Source: Corynebacterium sputi DSM 45148 (lineage in GTDB: Bacteria; Actinomycetota; Actinomycetes; Mycobacteriales; Mycobacteriaceae). Taken from it: DNA of 64,000 bases. A model generated the notes under the pieces. It saw only the letters and a list, made by a program, of their open reading frames with translations. It made no database searches and was not told the DNA's origin. The translations under genes and the position numbers were made by a program. The stretch lies in the NCBI RefSeq assembly GCF_000427865.1, contig NZ_ATYV01000014.1, positions 1 through 64,000 of the forward strand. Reading direction: 5' to 3'. Shown here in pieces: positions 54,188 to 62,827 of the stretch. The stretch's first letter is position 1. Every line of letters starts with the position of its first letter.

Positions 54188-54256
54188 TCAGAGACCCCCG
54201 AGCAGCAGACTCAAAAGATCACCAACAATAGCAATGAGACCAGCAACAAGACCCAC
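54188..54256 (-). CDS. 22-residue hydrophobic peptide gene
   Basis: Below the usual size limit for gene calls. A GTG at 54256 has AAGGAG exactly 7 bases upstream and opens 22 codons to TGA at 54188. The product begins MGLVAGLIAIVGDLLSLLL and ends GGL: no basic residue, one Asp (13), small or polar residues at 2, 6, 9, 13, 16 and 20 that fall on one side of a helix. Upstream at about 54325 lies an AT-rich possible -10 area; downstream is the hairpin 54128-54160. The shape recalls phenol-soluble modulins, tiny corynebacterial PorA/PorH-type porins, type I toxin peptides or a minimal holin. It lies between two peptidoglycan hydrolase genes on the same strand. Function unknown. Confidence 0.6.
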   Translation of the reverse strand: MGLVAGLIAIVGDLLSLLLGGL

Positions 54257-54419
54257 GGAAAAGCTCCTTCTCTTATGCGGTGTTCCTAGGTTTTCCGGGG
54301 AACTGCCTATTAAATTATGGGCACCGCATTTCAGGTTTCTTTCGAAATAGCTACTTCGCTGTCACTGATTTCCGGTTCGGTTTTACAACTGCTCCCGACG
54401 CCTTTTCCTCAACCAACGC

Positions 54420-55730
54420 CTACCGCCTACGGTCAGCAGCCTCATGGACCATCCCCACAAAGTCATCCCACGGAAACCCTCCACCACCAGCGACAACGCC
54501 TGGATACATGTCTCCGTATCCACCCGGATCCCAGTGCGTGGTTCCTCCGAGGCCGGCAGTGAAGTCACCGTGTCCGCAGATCCCAGACACGTTTGCCCGC
54601 AGGTCACCTGCCACCGCTCGGCGGATGTCGATTCCGTACAACAGGCAGTAATGCGCCACGACGTCCGCTGCCTTGGTGAGCTGATCCACGTGCGAAAACC
54701 ACTGGTCGCGACTCTGGTGAGCGGTACCGGTCAAACAGATATGGAAAGCAGTGTTATTCCCGCTGGAGGCAACCGACCAGGAGCCGAAGATGTCATCGTT
54801 TTGCCTTACGACGCGCCCAGTCCGATCGATCCCCAGGTGATACGACCCGCGAGCACCCATCGGGTCGGTGACCTCCCGGTTGTACTCAGCAAGCCTGTCC
54901 GCGGTCCAGGCGGGCCCGGCCGGATTGTTCACTGCCGATTCGTCGGTGTGCAGACACACCCACAGCCGTCGTTCATTACGAACGCCCGTGTCCCGGCTTG
55001 TCAAAAGGTCTCGGTCAGCGAGGAACTGCTCGGTTGAAAAAATTAAGTTCATCGGTGGTGGCTCCACCGGGGTTTCGGTGCCAGGCTCCACACCTGGTGG
55101 GCTCTGACCCCACCAGGGGTGTCGCACTGCATTGACATCAACCAGCACTCCCGACGGCCCCGGAACATTGTGCCGATACTGCAACAACACCGCCCGCGAA
55201 TGAACGACACCGCCGGACCATGCAGTCGTCTGCCACATCAGGTGATGGTTCGGGCCAGCAGGGCCGATCACTCCGTCCTCGCGGGCCCAGTCACATGCTC
55301 GCGAGTGTCCGTAGATCCCGACCCGCTCGACTCCAAGAACGTCAACGCAGCCTCGGAAATAATGCACCGCGGTGTTGTTCCACTGATCCAGGGAAATGTC
55401 GAAGTCAACGGCGAAGAACACTGGCAATGCTCCAAGGTCAAGATCTGCCAGGGTGTTGTCGGCGGCGCGGGCGTCTTGAAGTCCACCTTCATAGCCGCGC
55501 ATGACGTCCGACTCCCCCACCGACCCTGCACCGAACTGCCAGCAGGCAGCGATACCGAGACCATGGACCTGTAGGTCATGGACCTCGGCTCTGCGGAGGG
55601 GTTTTCCGGTCATCCAGCCTTCGGCGCCCGGTCGAGTCGGGCTGAGGTAACGGATGACTCCAATGAATCCGTCCGCGGCGATGTCGGCGGCGCGCGGCGG
55701 ACCGGATGCGTAGTCGAGAATTTCAGCCAT
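54420..55730 (-). CDS. Lysin with DUF1906 and N-acetylmuramoyl-L-alanine amidase domains
   Basis: 436 residues. The N-terminal DUF1906 (Rv2525c-like glycoside-hydrolase fold, about 1-210) has LDYASGPPRAADIAADGFIG, FFAVDFDISLDQWNNTAVHY and GIYGHSRACDWA. A Pro-rich linker (PGVEPGTETPVEPPPM) leads to an Amidase_2/PGRP domain (about 240-420) with WVCLHTDESAV (zinc His), MGARGSYHLGIDRTGRVVR, FHICLTGT and GICGHGDFTAGLGGTTHWDP (zinc His and family HxxxxxTxC-like end). The same fusion occurs in mycobacteriophage and corynephage endolysins. No signal peptide. The start MAEILDYA is inferred from the domain edge; the ribosome site is unclear. Confidence 0.85.
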   Translation of the reverse strand: MAEILDYASGPPRAADIAADGFIGVIRYLSPTRPGAEGWMTGKPLRRAEVHDLQVHGLGIAACWQFGAGSVGESDVMRGYEGGLQDARAADNTLADLDLGALPVFFAVDFDISLDQWNNTAVHYFRGCVDVLGVERVGIYGHSRACDWAREDGVIGPAGPNHHLMWQTTAWSGGVVHSRAVLLQYRHNVPGPSGVLVDVNAVRHPWWGQSPPGVEPGTETPVEPPPMNLIFSTEQFLADRDLLTSRDTGVRNERRLWVCLHTDESAVNNPAGPAWTADRLAEYNREVTDPMGARGSYHLGIDRTGRVVRQNDDIFGSWSVASSGNNTAFHICLTGTAHQSRDQWFSHVDQLTKAADVVAHYCLLYGIDIRRAVAGDLRANVSGICGHGDFTAGLGGTTHWDPGGYGDMYPGVVAGGGGFPWDDFVGMVHEAADRRR

Positions 55731-55877
55731 TCTCCATTGTGTCCCAGGGCACAGCATTTATGCCACGAAGGGGTTCTGGAACTAGAGATCAGCTAGCCCC
55801 CTGACACCGCAGGATTTCTCACGAGACTGCTATCCACCGGAATCACTGTGATTGCGGTAGCTCCAAGAGGTGCCTTC

Positions 55878-55913
55878 GCAGCGCGTTGTCACCTATAGGT
55901 GACAACGCGCTGC
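55878..55913. terminator. Perfect 36-bp palindrome downstream of metH
   Basis: Eighteen bases beginning GCAGCGCGTTGTCACC are followed by their exact complement, giving a 16-bp stem with a TATA loop. It lies 34 bases... upstream in coordinate of no gene start and between the metH stop (55947) and the DUF1906-amidase gene. It can serve as a transcription terminator on either strand, although neither side has a T-run. Confidence 0.7.
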
Positions 55914-55946
55914 AGAGACTCCTCCTACTCTGCGCCCGAGCCGAAT

Positions 55947-58900
55947 CTAGACGTTAAAGTACTTCGCCTCCGGGTGGTACAGCACGAACGCGTCCGTGGA
56001 CTGCTCCGGGTGCAGCTGCAGCTCCTCAGAGAGCTCCACACCGATGCGCTCAGGCTGCAGCAGCTTGACCATGTCGATGCGCGACTCCAGGTCCGGGCAG
56101 GAGCCATAGCCGAAGGAGTAACGGGCACCGCGGTACTTCAGGTCGAAGAAGTCTTCGGTGTTGTCAGAGTCTTCGTCGCCGGCGCTGCGGCCGTCAGACA
56201 GGGCAAGCTCAGAGCGAACTCGCGAGTGCCAGTACTCCGCGAGAGCCTCGGTCAGCTGCACGCCGACACCGTGGATCTCGAGGTACTCGCGGTACTCATC
56301 CTTGGCGAAGAGATCATTGGCCACATCCGCGATCGGCTGGCCCATGGTGACCAGCTGGAACGGGAAGACATCGGTCTGGCCCTTCTCGATCGCCACCTCA
56401 CGGGAACGGACGAAGTCCGAAATGCACAGGAAACGGCCGCGCTGCTGACGCGGGAAGTCGAAGGAGACCACCGGTTCTGCGGACGGATCCGGCTGCTCAC
56501 CCTCAGCTGGCAGCGGCAGAATGTGGACGGTGTCACCTTCAGAGACAGCCGGGAAGTACCCGTAGACCACAGCGGCGTGCTGCAAAACGCCGGCGGTCGA
56601 CAGTCGGTCCAACCAGGACCGCAGGCGCGGACGGCCTTCGGTCTCAACGAGGTCCTCGTAAGACGGGCCATCAGCGCCGCGAGTTCCGCGCAGTCCCCAC
56701 TGGCCCATGAAGAGCGCACGCTCATCCAGGCAGGTCAGGTAATCGTTCAGGGACACGCCCTTGATGGTGCGGGTGCCCCAGAAGGGAGGGGTGGCGACGG
56801 GGACGTCGACGGCGACGTCGGAACGCTCCGGCACGATGACCGGTTCCTTCTCTGCCTCGCGCTTGGCAGCGATGCGCTGGGACCGCTCGCGGCGGGCCTT
56901 GCGCTCTTCGCGCTTTTTGGCGGCCTTTTCCGCTTCTTCGGCGTCAATTCCCGAGGTGTCACCACGCTTGAGAGCCATGATCTCGTCCATCAGTCGCAGG
57001 CCTTCGAAGGCGTCGCGGGCGTAGTGAACGTCGCCCTGGTAGACCTCGTCGAGGTCGTCCTCGACGTAGCTTCGAGTCAGCGCCGCGCCACCGAGGATCA
57101 CCGGATACTGGGAGTCGCCGGAGGAGTTCATCTCCTCCAGGTTTTCCTTCATGATGACGGTGGACTTCACCAGCAGGCCGGACATGCCGATGACATCAGC
57201 ATTGTTGTCGTGGGCAGCGGTGAGGATGTTGGCGATCGGCTGCTTGATGCCGATGTTGACGGTCTCGTAGCCGTTGTTAGACATGATGATGTCCACGAGG
57301 TTCTTGCCGATGTCGTGCACGTCGCCCTTGACCGTCGCCAGGACGATCTTGCCCTTGGACCCGGTGGAGTCCTCGGCGTCCATGAACTGCTCCAGGTACG
57401 CCACGGCGGTCTTCATCGTCTCTGCGGACTGCAGAACGAACGGCAGCTGCATCTGGCCGGAGCCGAATAGTTCGCCGACAGTCTTCATACCGTTGAGCAG
57501 ATCTTCGTTAATGATCTGGATCGGGGCCTTCTCCTGCATGCCGGCGTCGAGGTCCGCCTCCAGCCCCTTGCGCTCACCATCGATGATGCGCTGAGCCAGG
57601 CGCTCGAACAGCGGCATCGCGGCGAGTGCTTCAGCGCGGGCGTCCTTGGCGTCAGCGGCAGAGACTCCTTCGAAGAGTTCCATGAAGACCTGCAGCGGGT
57701 CGTAGTCCTCGCGGCGACGGTCGTAGACCATGTCGAGAGCAACCTCACGCTGCTTGTCCTCAATTTTGTTCATCGGCAGGATCTTGGAGCTATGCGCGAT
57801 CGCCGTGTCCAGGCCAACCTGCACACACTCATGCAGGAACACCGAGTTGAGCACCTGTCGGGCAGCCGGGTTCAGGCCGAAGGAAATATTGGATAGGCCC
57901 AGGGTGGTGTGAACCTCCGGGTGCCGCTTCTTCAGCTCGCGGATGGCTTCGATGGTTTCGATGCCATCGCGGCGGGTCTCTTCCTGGCCGGTAGAGATCG
58001 GGAACGTCAGCGTATCGACGATGATGTCCTTCTCCTGCAGCCCCCACGTACCGGTGATGTCCTCAATGAGACGCTCAGCGATAGCGACCTTTTTATCTGC
58101 GGTTCGCGCCTGGCCTTCTTCGTCGATGGTCAGAGCAACAACTGCCGCGCCGTGGTCCTTCACCAGGCGCATGATGCGCTGATAGCGCGAGTCTGGGCCA
58201 TCACCGTCCTCAAAGTTGACGGAGTTGACCGCGCAGCGGCCGCCGAAGTGCTCCAGTCCCGCTTCGATAACTCCAGGCTCGGTGGAGTCGATCATCACCG
58301 GCAGCGTCGAGGAGGTCGCGATCGCAGCGGCGAGCTTTTTCATGTCTTCCCGGCCATCACGGCCGACGTAGTCAATGCACAGATCGATCATCTGTGCGCC
58401 GTCGACAGTTTGCTGGCGAGCAATATCGAGGCATTTCTCAATATTGCCTTCCAGCATTGCCTCACGAAATGCCTTCGATCCATTGGCGTTGGTGCGCTCA
58501 CCAATCATCGTGATGCCAGTGTCCTGAGTCAGCGGCATCGTGGTGTAGATCGAAGAAACGTCGTCAGTGCGGTTGGGGTTTCGCTCAGCGCGAACCGCAG
58601 GCTTCCCGACGATCGCATCGCGCACCGCCGAAATATGCTCCGGCGTCGTACCGCAGCAACCGCCAACCATGGACAGTCCGTAGTTCTCTACGAAACCGAC
58701 CAGAGCGGTCGCCAGATCCTCTGCGCCCAGCGGGTACTCCGCGCCGTTCTTACCAAGCACCGGCAGACCTGCATTCGGCATCACCGAGATCGGGATTTTC
58801 GCGTTCTGCGAGAGGTAACGCAGGTGCTCGGACATTTCATCCGGGCCGGTGGCACAGTTCAAGCCGATCATGTCGATGCCCAGCGGCTCCAGCGCGGTCA

Positions 58901-59543
58901 GCGCGGCGCCGATCTCTGATCCCATGAGCATGGTGCCGGTGGTCTCCACGGTGACGTGGACGATGATCGGGATGTGCTTGTCGAGCTGCTGCATCGACGC
59001 CTGCACACCGAGCACCGCAGACTTGACCTGCAGCAGGTCCTGGCAGGTCTCGATGAGAAATGCGTCGGCGCCGCCGTCGAGCATGCCGAGGCCACATTCG
59101 GTGTAGGCGTCGCGAAGCACGTCGTAGGGCGCGTGGCCCAGGGACGGCAGCTTGGTGCCCGGCCCAATTGAACCCAGGACGAAGCGGCGCATGCCGTCGC
59201 GGCCTGGCCCCATCTCATCGGCAACGTCACGGGCAATCTTTGTGCCGCGGTACGCCAGGTCGCGGATCCGGTCCTGAATGTCGTAATCAGCCAGGTTCGG
59301 CAGGTTACAACCGAAGGTGTTGGTCTCGACCATATCGGCGCCGGCTTCGAAGTAGGCGCGGTGAATGTGCTCGAGGACGTCGGGACGCGTGTCGTTGAGA
59401 ATCTCATTACAACCCTCAAGCCCAAGGAAGTCCGCGTCCACGTCGAGATCGAAAGACTGGAGCTGGGTTCCCATGGCGCCGTCGCCGATCAGAACTCGTT
59501 CTGACAGGGATTTCAGCAGCGGGGATTCTTGGGTGGCAGACAT
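55947..59543 (-). CDS. metH: Cobalamin-dependent methionine synthase MetH
   Basis: 1198 residues with the full modular set. The homocysteine domain (about 1-320) has VLIGDGAMGTQL, IGLNCATGP and GGCCGTTPEH with the three zinc Cys. The folate domain (about 335-620) has TMIGERTNANGSKAFREAML and MIDSTEPGVIEAGLEHFGG. The B12 cap and Rossmann domain (about 640-890) has VKGDVHDIGKNLVDIIMSNN with the cobalt-ligand His. The activation domain ends with the SAM-binding YRGARYSFGYGSCPDLESR. It transfers methyl from methyltetrahydrofolate to homocysteine, using the cofactor made by the cob cluster at 13.6-26 kb. It follows mshC by 43 bases. Confidence 0.97.
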   Translation of the reverse strand: MSATQESPLLKSLSERVLIGDGAMGTQLQSFDLDVDADFLGLEGCNEILNDTRPDVLEHIHRAYFEAGADMVETNTFGCNLPNLADYDIQDRIRDLAYRGTKIARDVADEMGPGRDGMRRFVLGSIGPGTKLPSLGHAPYDVLRDAYTECGLGMLDGGADAFLIETCQDLLQVKSAVLGVQASMQQLDKHIPIIVHVTVETTGTMLMGSEIGAALTALEPLGIDMIGLNCATGPDEMSEHLRYLSQNAKIPISVMPNAGLPVLGKNGAEYPLGAEDLATALVGFVENYGLSMVGGCCGTTPEHISAVRDAIVGKPAVRAERNPNRTDDVSSIYTTMPLTQDTGITMIGERTNANGSKAFREAMLEGNIEKCLDIARQQTVDGAQMIDLCIDYVGRDGREDMKKLAAAIATSSTLPVMIDSTEPGVIEAGLEHFGGRCAVNSVNFEDGDGPDSRYQRIMRLVKDHGAAVVALTIDEEGQARTADKKVAIAERLIEDITGTWGLQEKDIIVDTLTFPISTGQEETRRDGIETIEAIRELKKRHPEVHTTLGLSNISFGLNPAARQVLNSVFLHECVQVGLDTAIAHSSKILPMNKIEDKQREVALDMVYDRRREDYDPLQVFMELFEGVSAADAKDARAEALAAMPLFERLAQRIIDGERKGLEADLDAGMQEKAPIQIINEDLLNGMKTVGELFGSGQMQLPFVLQSAETMKTAVAYLEQFMDAEDSTGSKGKIVLATVKGDVHDIGKNLVDIIMSNNGYETVNIGIKQPIANILTAAHDNNADVIGMSGLLVKSTVIMKENLEEMNSSGDSQYPVILGGAALTRSYVEDDLDEVYQGDVHYARDAFEGLRLMDEIMALKRGDTSGIDAEEAEKAAKKREERKARRERSQRIAAKREAEKEPVIVPERSDVAVDVPVATPPFWGTRTIKGVSLNDYLTCLDERALFMGQWGLRGTRGADGPSYEDLVETEGRPRLRSWLDRLSTAGVLQHAAVVYGYFPAVSEGDTVHILPLPAEGEQPDPSAEPVVSFDFPRQQRGRFLCISDFVRSREVAIEKGQTDVFPFQLVTMGQPIADVANDLFAKDEYREYLEIHGVGVQLTEALAEYWHSRVRSELALSDGRSAGDEDSDNTEDFFDLKYRGARYSFGYGSCPDLESRIDMVKLLQPERIGVELSEELQLHPEQSTDAFVLYHPEAKYFNV

Positions 59544-59586
59544 AAGTAGACAGCTTAGTCCTTATATCTGTCACCCCTAAACCGGG

Positions 59587-60816
59587 TTACAACTTCACGC
59601 CCAGCAGGCCGTCGAGCGCGGTCTTCACCAGCTCAGAATCTTCTGCGGTGCCGCCCGGCGCGCCTGCTGCCCACTCGTCAATCGCGGCGAGGGCACCAGC
59701 GGTGTCAAGGTCGTTAGAAAGTGCTTCACGCAGCTTCCCGACGGCCTCAGCCCCACCCTTCCTCTGCTCCTCAACCGCATCCCGCCAGGAGTCCAGACGA
59801 ATCTGCGCTCCTTCCAGCACAGCGTCGGACCAGTCACGGTCGCTGCGGTAGTGCGAGGCAAAAACGCCAAGACGAATCGCCGACGGGTCGACACCAGCCT
59901 CTGAGAGCTTGGAGACGAACACCAAGTTGCCCAGAGACTTGGACATCTTCACCCCGTCTAGGCCGATCATGCCGGCGTGGGAGTAGTGCGAGGCCATCCG
60001 CGGGTGGTTGTGAGCGGCCTCAGCGTGGGCTGCAGAGAACTCGTGGTGCGGGAAGGCAAGGTCGCTACCACCGCCCTGGATATCGAAAGGAACGCCAAGG
60101 CGGTTCGCCGCGATGGCCGAGCACTCGATGTGCCAGCCGGGTCGACCTTCGCCGAAGGGTGCGTCCCAGGACGGCTCGCCGTCACGGCGGGCGCGCCACA
60201 GCAGTGCGTCGAGGGGGTTCTCCTTCCCCGGGCGCTCCGGGTCGCCGCCTCGTTCGGCGAAGGCTTCTGCCATTTCCTCATCGGTGTAGTTGGACTCGTA
60301 GCCAAAGTGTCCGGTGGCACTGGTGCGGAAGTAGATGTCCGGGTACTGGTCGCCATTGATTTGGTACGCCGATCCATTGTCCAGGAGGGTCTGGACCATC
60401 TCGATAACCTCATCGACCGAGTCGATCACGCCGATGTAGTCCCGCGGCGGGATCACGGAGAGGACTTCCATGTCGGACCGGAACAGGTCCACCTGGGAAT
60501 CGCCGAGTTCTTTCCAATCGACGCCATCTCGCTCAGCGCGCTCAAACAGCGGATCATCCACATCGGTGACGTTCTGGACGTAATGCACCGGGTACCCGTT
60601 GTCGATGAGCACCCGCTGCACCAGATCGAAGGTGAGATAGGTAGCCGCGTGGCCCAGGTGCGTCGAGTCGTACGGAGTAATGCCGCAGACGTACAAGGTG
60701 GCGGTCTGACCCGCCGGGGTCACCTGCCGAATGTTCTGATCAGCGGTGTCATAGAGAGACAGAGGTACCGCACTCCCGGGTACGGCGGGAACGGTGGGCT
60801 GCGGCCAGGATTTCAT
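59587..60816 (-). CDS. mshC: Cysteine:GlcN-inositol ligase MshC (mycothiol synthesis)
   Basis: 409 residues of a CysRS-like fold. [20 protein letters not shown] carries the zinc Cys and HxGH, then [38 protein letters not shown] (zinc Cys), [20 protein letters not shown] and [11 protein letters not shown] (KMSKS). It is shorter than cysteinyl-tRNA synthetase and lacks its tRNA-binding end, as expected for MshC. It joins Cys to GlcN-Ins in the penultimate step of mycothiol synthesis. The ATG at 60816 starts the conserved MKSWPQP. Confidence 0.95.
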   Translation of the reverse strand: MKSWPQPTVPAVPGSAVPLSLYDTADQNIRQVTPAGQTATLYVCGITPYDSTHLGHAATYLTFDLVQRVLIDNGYPVHYVQNVTDVDDPLFERAERDGVDWKELGDSQVDLFRSDMEVLSVIPPRDYIGVIDSVDEVIEMVQTLLDNGSAYQINGDQYPDIYFRTSATGHFGYESNYTDEEMAEAFAERGGDPERPGKENPLDALLWRARRDGEPSWDAPFGEGRPGWHIECSAIAANRLGVPFDIQGGGSDLAFPHHEFSAAHAEAAHNHPRMASHYSHAGMIGLDGVKMSKSLGNLVFVSKLSEAGVDPSAIRLGVFASHYRSDRDWSDAVLEGAQIRLDSWRDAVEEQRKGGAEAVGKLREALSNDLDTAGALAAIDEWAAGAPGGTAEDSELVKTALDGLLGVKL

Positions 60817-60940
60817 GCGGATTACCGTACCGCACCCCCAGGATCCCACCACTCTGGTGTGTGACCTGCCATAACGAGGCGTTGCTGATACGCCAACGAC
60901 TTCGACGTATCGGCCCTTATGCCGAGCAGGGATTGCTGGG

Positions 60941-61780
60941 TTAACCGGCTGACATCACACCGAATCCGAGCAATGCCATCACCAGCAGGCCAACCGGGAT
61001 TCGGTAGGCGGCGAACCACGCGAAGGAGTGGTTCGCGACGAACTTCAGCAACCAGGCAATCGCGGCGTAGCCCACCACAAACGCCACAACGGTACCCACC
61101 AGAAGCTGGAGGCCGGAAGCGGCCTGTCCGGCGCTGGGGTCGAAGGCGTCGGGAAGCGAAAAGAGACCTGAGGCCAGCACTGCGGGAATCGCCAGCAGGA
61201 ACGAGAACCGCGTGGCAACCTCACGGTCAAGGTTGAGGAATAGACCAGCGGAGATGGTTCCTCCAGAGCGGGAGACACCTGGGATCAGCGCGAGACACTG
61301 CGCAAAGCCCATGACGATCGCATCCTTCATCGTCAGCTCTTCGAAACTTCGGTCCTTCTTGCCCCACTTCTCGGCGGCAATGAAGACGAAGGAGAACAGC
61401 ACCAGCACGGTGGCGGTGATCCACAAGTTGCGCAGACCTTCGCGGATGTAGTCCTTGCCGAAGAACCCGATGATCGCGATGGGCAACGTACCCACAATGA
61501 CCATCCAGCCCATCTTGTAGTCAAAGTCCCGGGCATCCTTATTGAAAAGGCCTCGCAACCATCCAGTGGCTATGCGCCAGATGTCTTTGGCGAAGAACAC
61601 CAAGACCGCAGCCTCGGTTCCAAGCTGGATCACGGCAGTGAAGGACGCACCGGCGTCCTGGCCCCAAAACAGCTCCGAGACAATCCGCAGATGCCCGGAG
61701 GAGCTGATGGGGAGAAATTCAGTAAGACCCTGCACGATCGATAGCACGATCGTCTGGGTCCAGGTCATGGACTCATTCAC
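60941..61780 (-). CDS. uppP: Undecaprenyl-diphosphatase UppP/BacA
   Basis: 279 residues with about eight helices. [20 protein letters not shown] followed by [10 protein letters not shown] is the first catalytic block, and [20 protein letters not shown] is the PGxSRSGxT phosphatase loop. It recycles undecaprenyl diphosphate to the monophosphate carrier used for wall synthesis and, in actinobacteria, feeds pathways such as those using Ppm1. The start is either the GTG at 61780 (GGAG about 13 bases upstream) or the ATG at 61768; both keep the first helix. Confidence 0.94.
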   Translation of the reverse strand: MNESMTWTQTIVLSIVQGLTEFLPISSSGHLRIVSELFWGQDAGASFTAVIQLGTEAAVLVFFAKDIWRIATGWLRGLFNKDARDFDYKMGWMVIVGTLPIAIIGFFGKDYIREGLRNLWITATVLVLFSFVFIAAEKWGKKDRSFEELTMKDAIVMGFAQCLALIPGVSRSGGTISAGLFLNLDREVATRFSFLLAIPAVLASGLFSLPDAFDPSAGQAASGLQLLVGTVVAFVVGYAAIAWLLKFVANHSFAWFAAYRIPVGLLVMALLGFGVMSAG

Positions 61781-61861
61781 TCGATGAACGCTACTCCGAA
61801 CCCCCGTGACCCGCACCTTCCCACTATGTGGTAGGCGCCACGTACTATCGGGCAGGTGCGA

Positions 61862-62791
61862 ATGAGGATTCTTGGTGAGAGTGGACTGCGTGTGTCCGCG
61901 TTCGGCGTCGGAACATCGACCTGGGGGTCCGGTACCACCGCCGACGAGGCCACCTTGATCCTGCGGGACTTCATCACAGCCGGGGGAAATCTGGTGGACG
62001 CCTCACCGGTCCTCGGCGACGAAACAGCCTCAGAGATCCTCGGAAACATCATGCAGCGCAACCGAATGCGCGACGATCTGGTGCTATCTGCAGCCTCAGG
62101 TGTGAACCCTGACCGGCCCGTGGGCCGACGGGTGGACTGCTCGCGCCGGGCGATGCTGCGTGAACTCGACGAACTGCTCGGGCGGCTACAGGTGGACTAC
62201 TTGGACCTGTGGAGCCCGGGATACTGGGATGCCTCAACTCCCCCGGAGGAGGTCTCCGACACTTTGGAGTACGCGGTGCGCTCAGGACGAGTGCGCTACG
62301 TGGGGCTGCGTGGCTACAGCGGATGGCAGGTCGCGGTGACCCATGCCTCCGCCGAGCGGATCGCCCCGATCTCCGCGCAGCACGAGTACTCACTTCTTCA
62401 GCGCGGTCCAGAGCAGGAGATTCTGCCGGCCTGTGAGCATCTGCGGATGGGGTTCATTGCCGGGGCGTCGTTGGCGCAGGGAGTGCTCACCGGTAAGTAC
62501 CGGACTGAAATCCCCACGGATTCACGTGGTGCGTCCGAGCACGCCGACGCTGAGGTGCAGGCCTACCTGGATACTCACGGCGTGACCGTCGTCGGAGCGC
62601 TCTGTACCGCTGCCGAAGGATTGGGAGTCGAACCGCCCGTCGCGGCCCTTGCGTGGGTGCGCGATCGCCCCGGTGTGACCTCAGCACTCATCGGCGCGCG
62701 CAGCCGCGATCAGTTCCGCGAACTTCTCATTGCCGATCAGGTCGTGCTGCCGAAAGCGATCTGCGACGCACTCGACGACGTCTCCCTGTAA
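61862..62791 (+). CDS. Aldo/keto reductase-fold protein lacking the catalytic tetrad
   Basis: 309 residues aligning with the AKR barrel: [80 protein letters not shown] and [18 protein letters not shown] (NADP-binding end). Of the Asp-Tyr-Lys-His tetrad only Asp (VDAS) is kept. The Tyr of the usual DTAxxYG is Leu (DASPVLG), the Lys strand reads LVLSAASG, and the His of DLYxxH is Gly (DLWSPGYWD). It may be a binding or regulatory protein, not an oxidoreductase. The ATG at 61862 is preferred over the GTG at 61856 for its GGCAGG site. Confidence 0.8.
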   Translation: MRILGESGLRVSAFGVGTSTWGSGTTADEATLILRDFITAGGNLVDASPVLGDETASEILGNIMQRNRMRDDLVLSAASGVNPDRPVGRRVDCSRRAMLRELDELLGRLQVDYLDLWSPGYWDASTPPEEVSDTLEYAVRSGRVRYVGLRGYSGWQVAVTHASAERIAPISAQHEYSLLQRGPEQEILPACEHLRMGFIAGASLAQGVLTGKYRTEIPTDSRGASEHADAEVQAYLDTHGVTVVGALCTAAEGLGVEPPVAALAWVRDRPGVTSALIGARSRDQFRELLIADQVVLPKAICDALDDVSL

Positions 62792-62827
62792 CGGCTCTCC
62801 ACCGAGCGGGTGGTACCGTCATTGACC

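Noticed and set aside
55795..55905. Minus-strand open stretch ending in IPVDSSLVRNPAVSGG between metH and the amidase gene.
   Set aside because: It has a stop within the palindrome and no start or ribosome site.
37145..59590. Short palindrome AACCGGGTT near the ends of dop (about 37150) and mshC (about 59581).
   Set aside because: Nine bases and two copies are too little to call a repeat or terminator.
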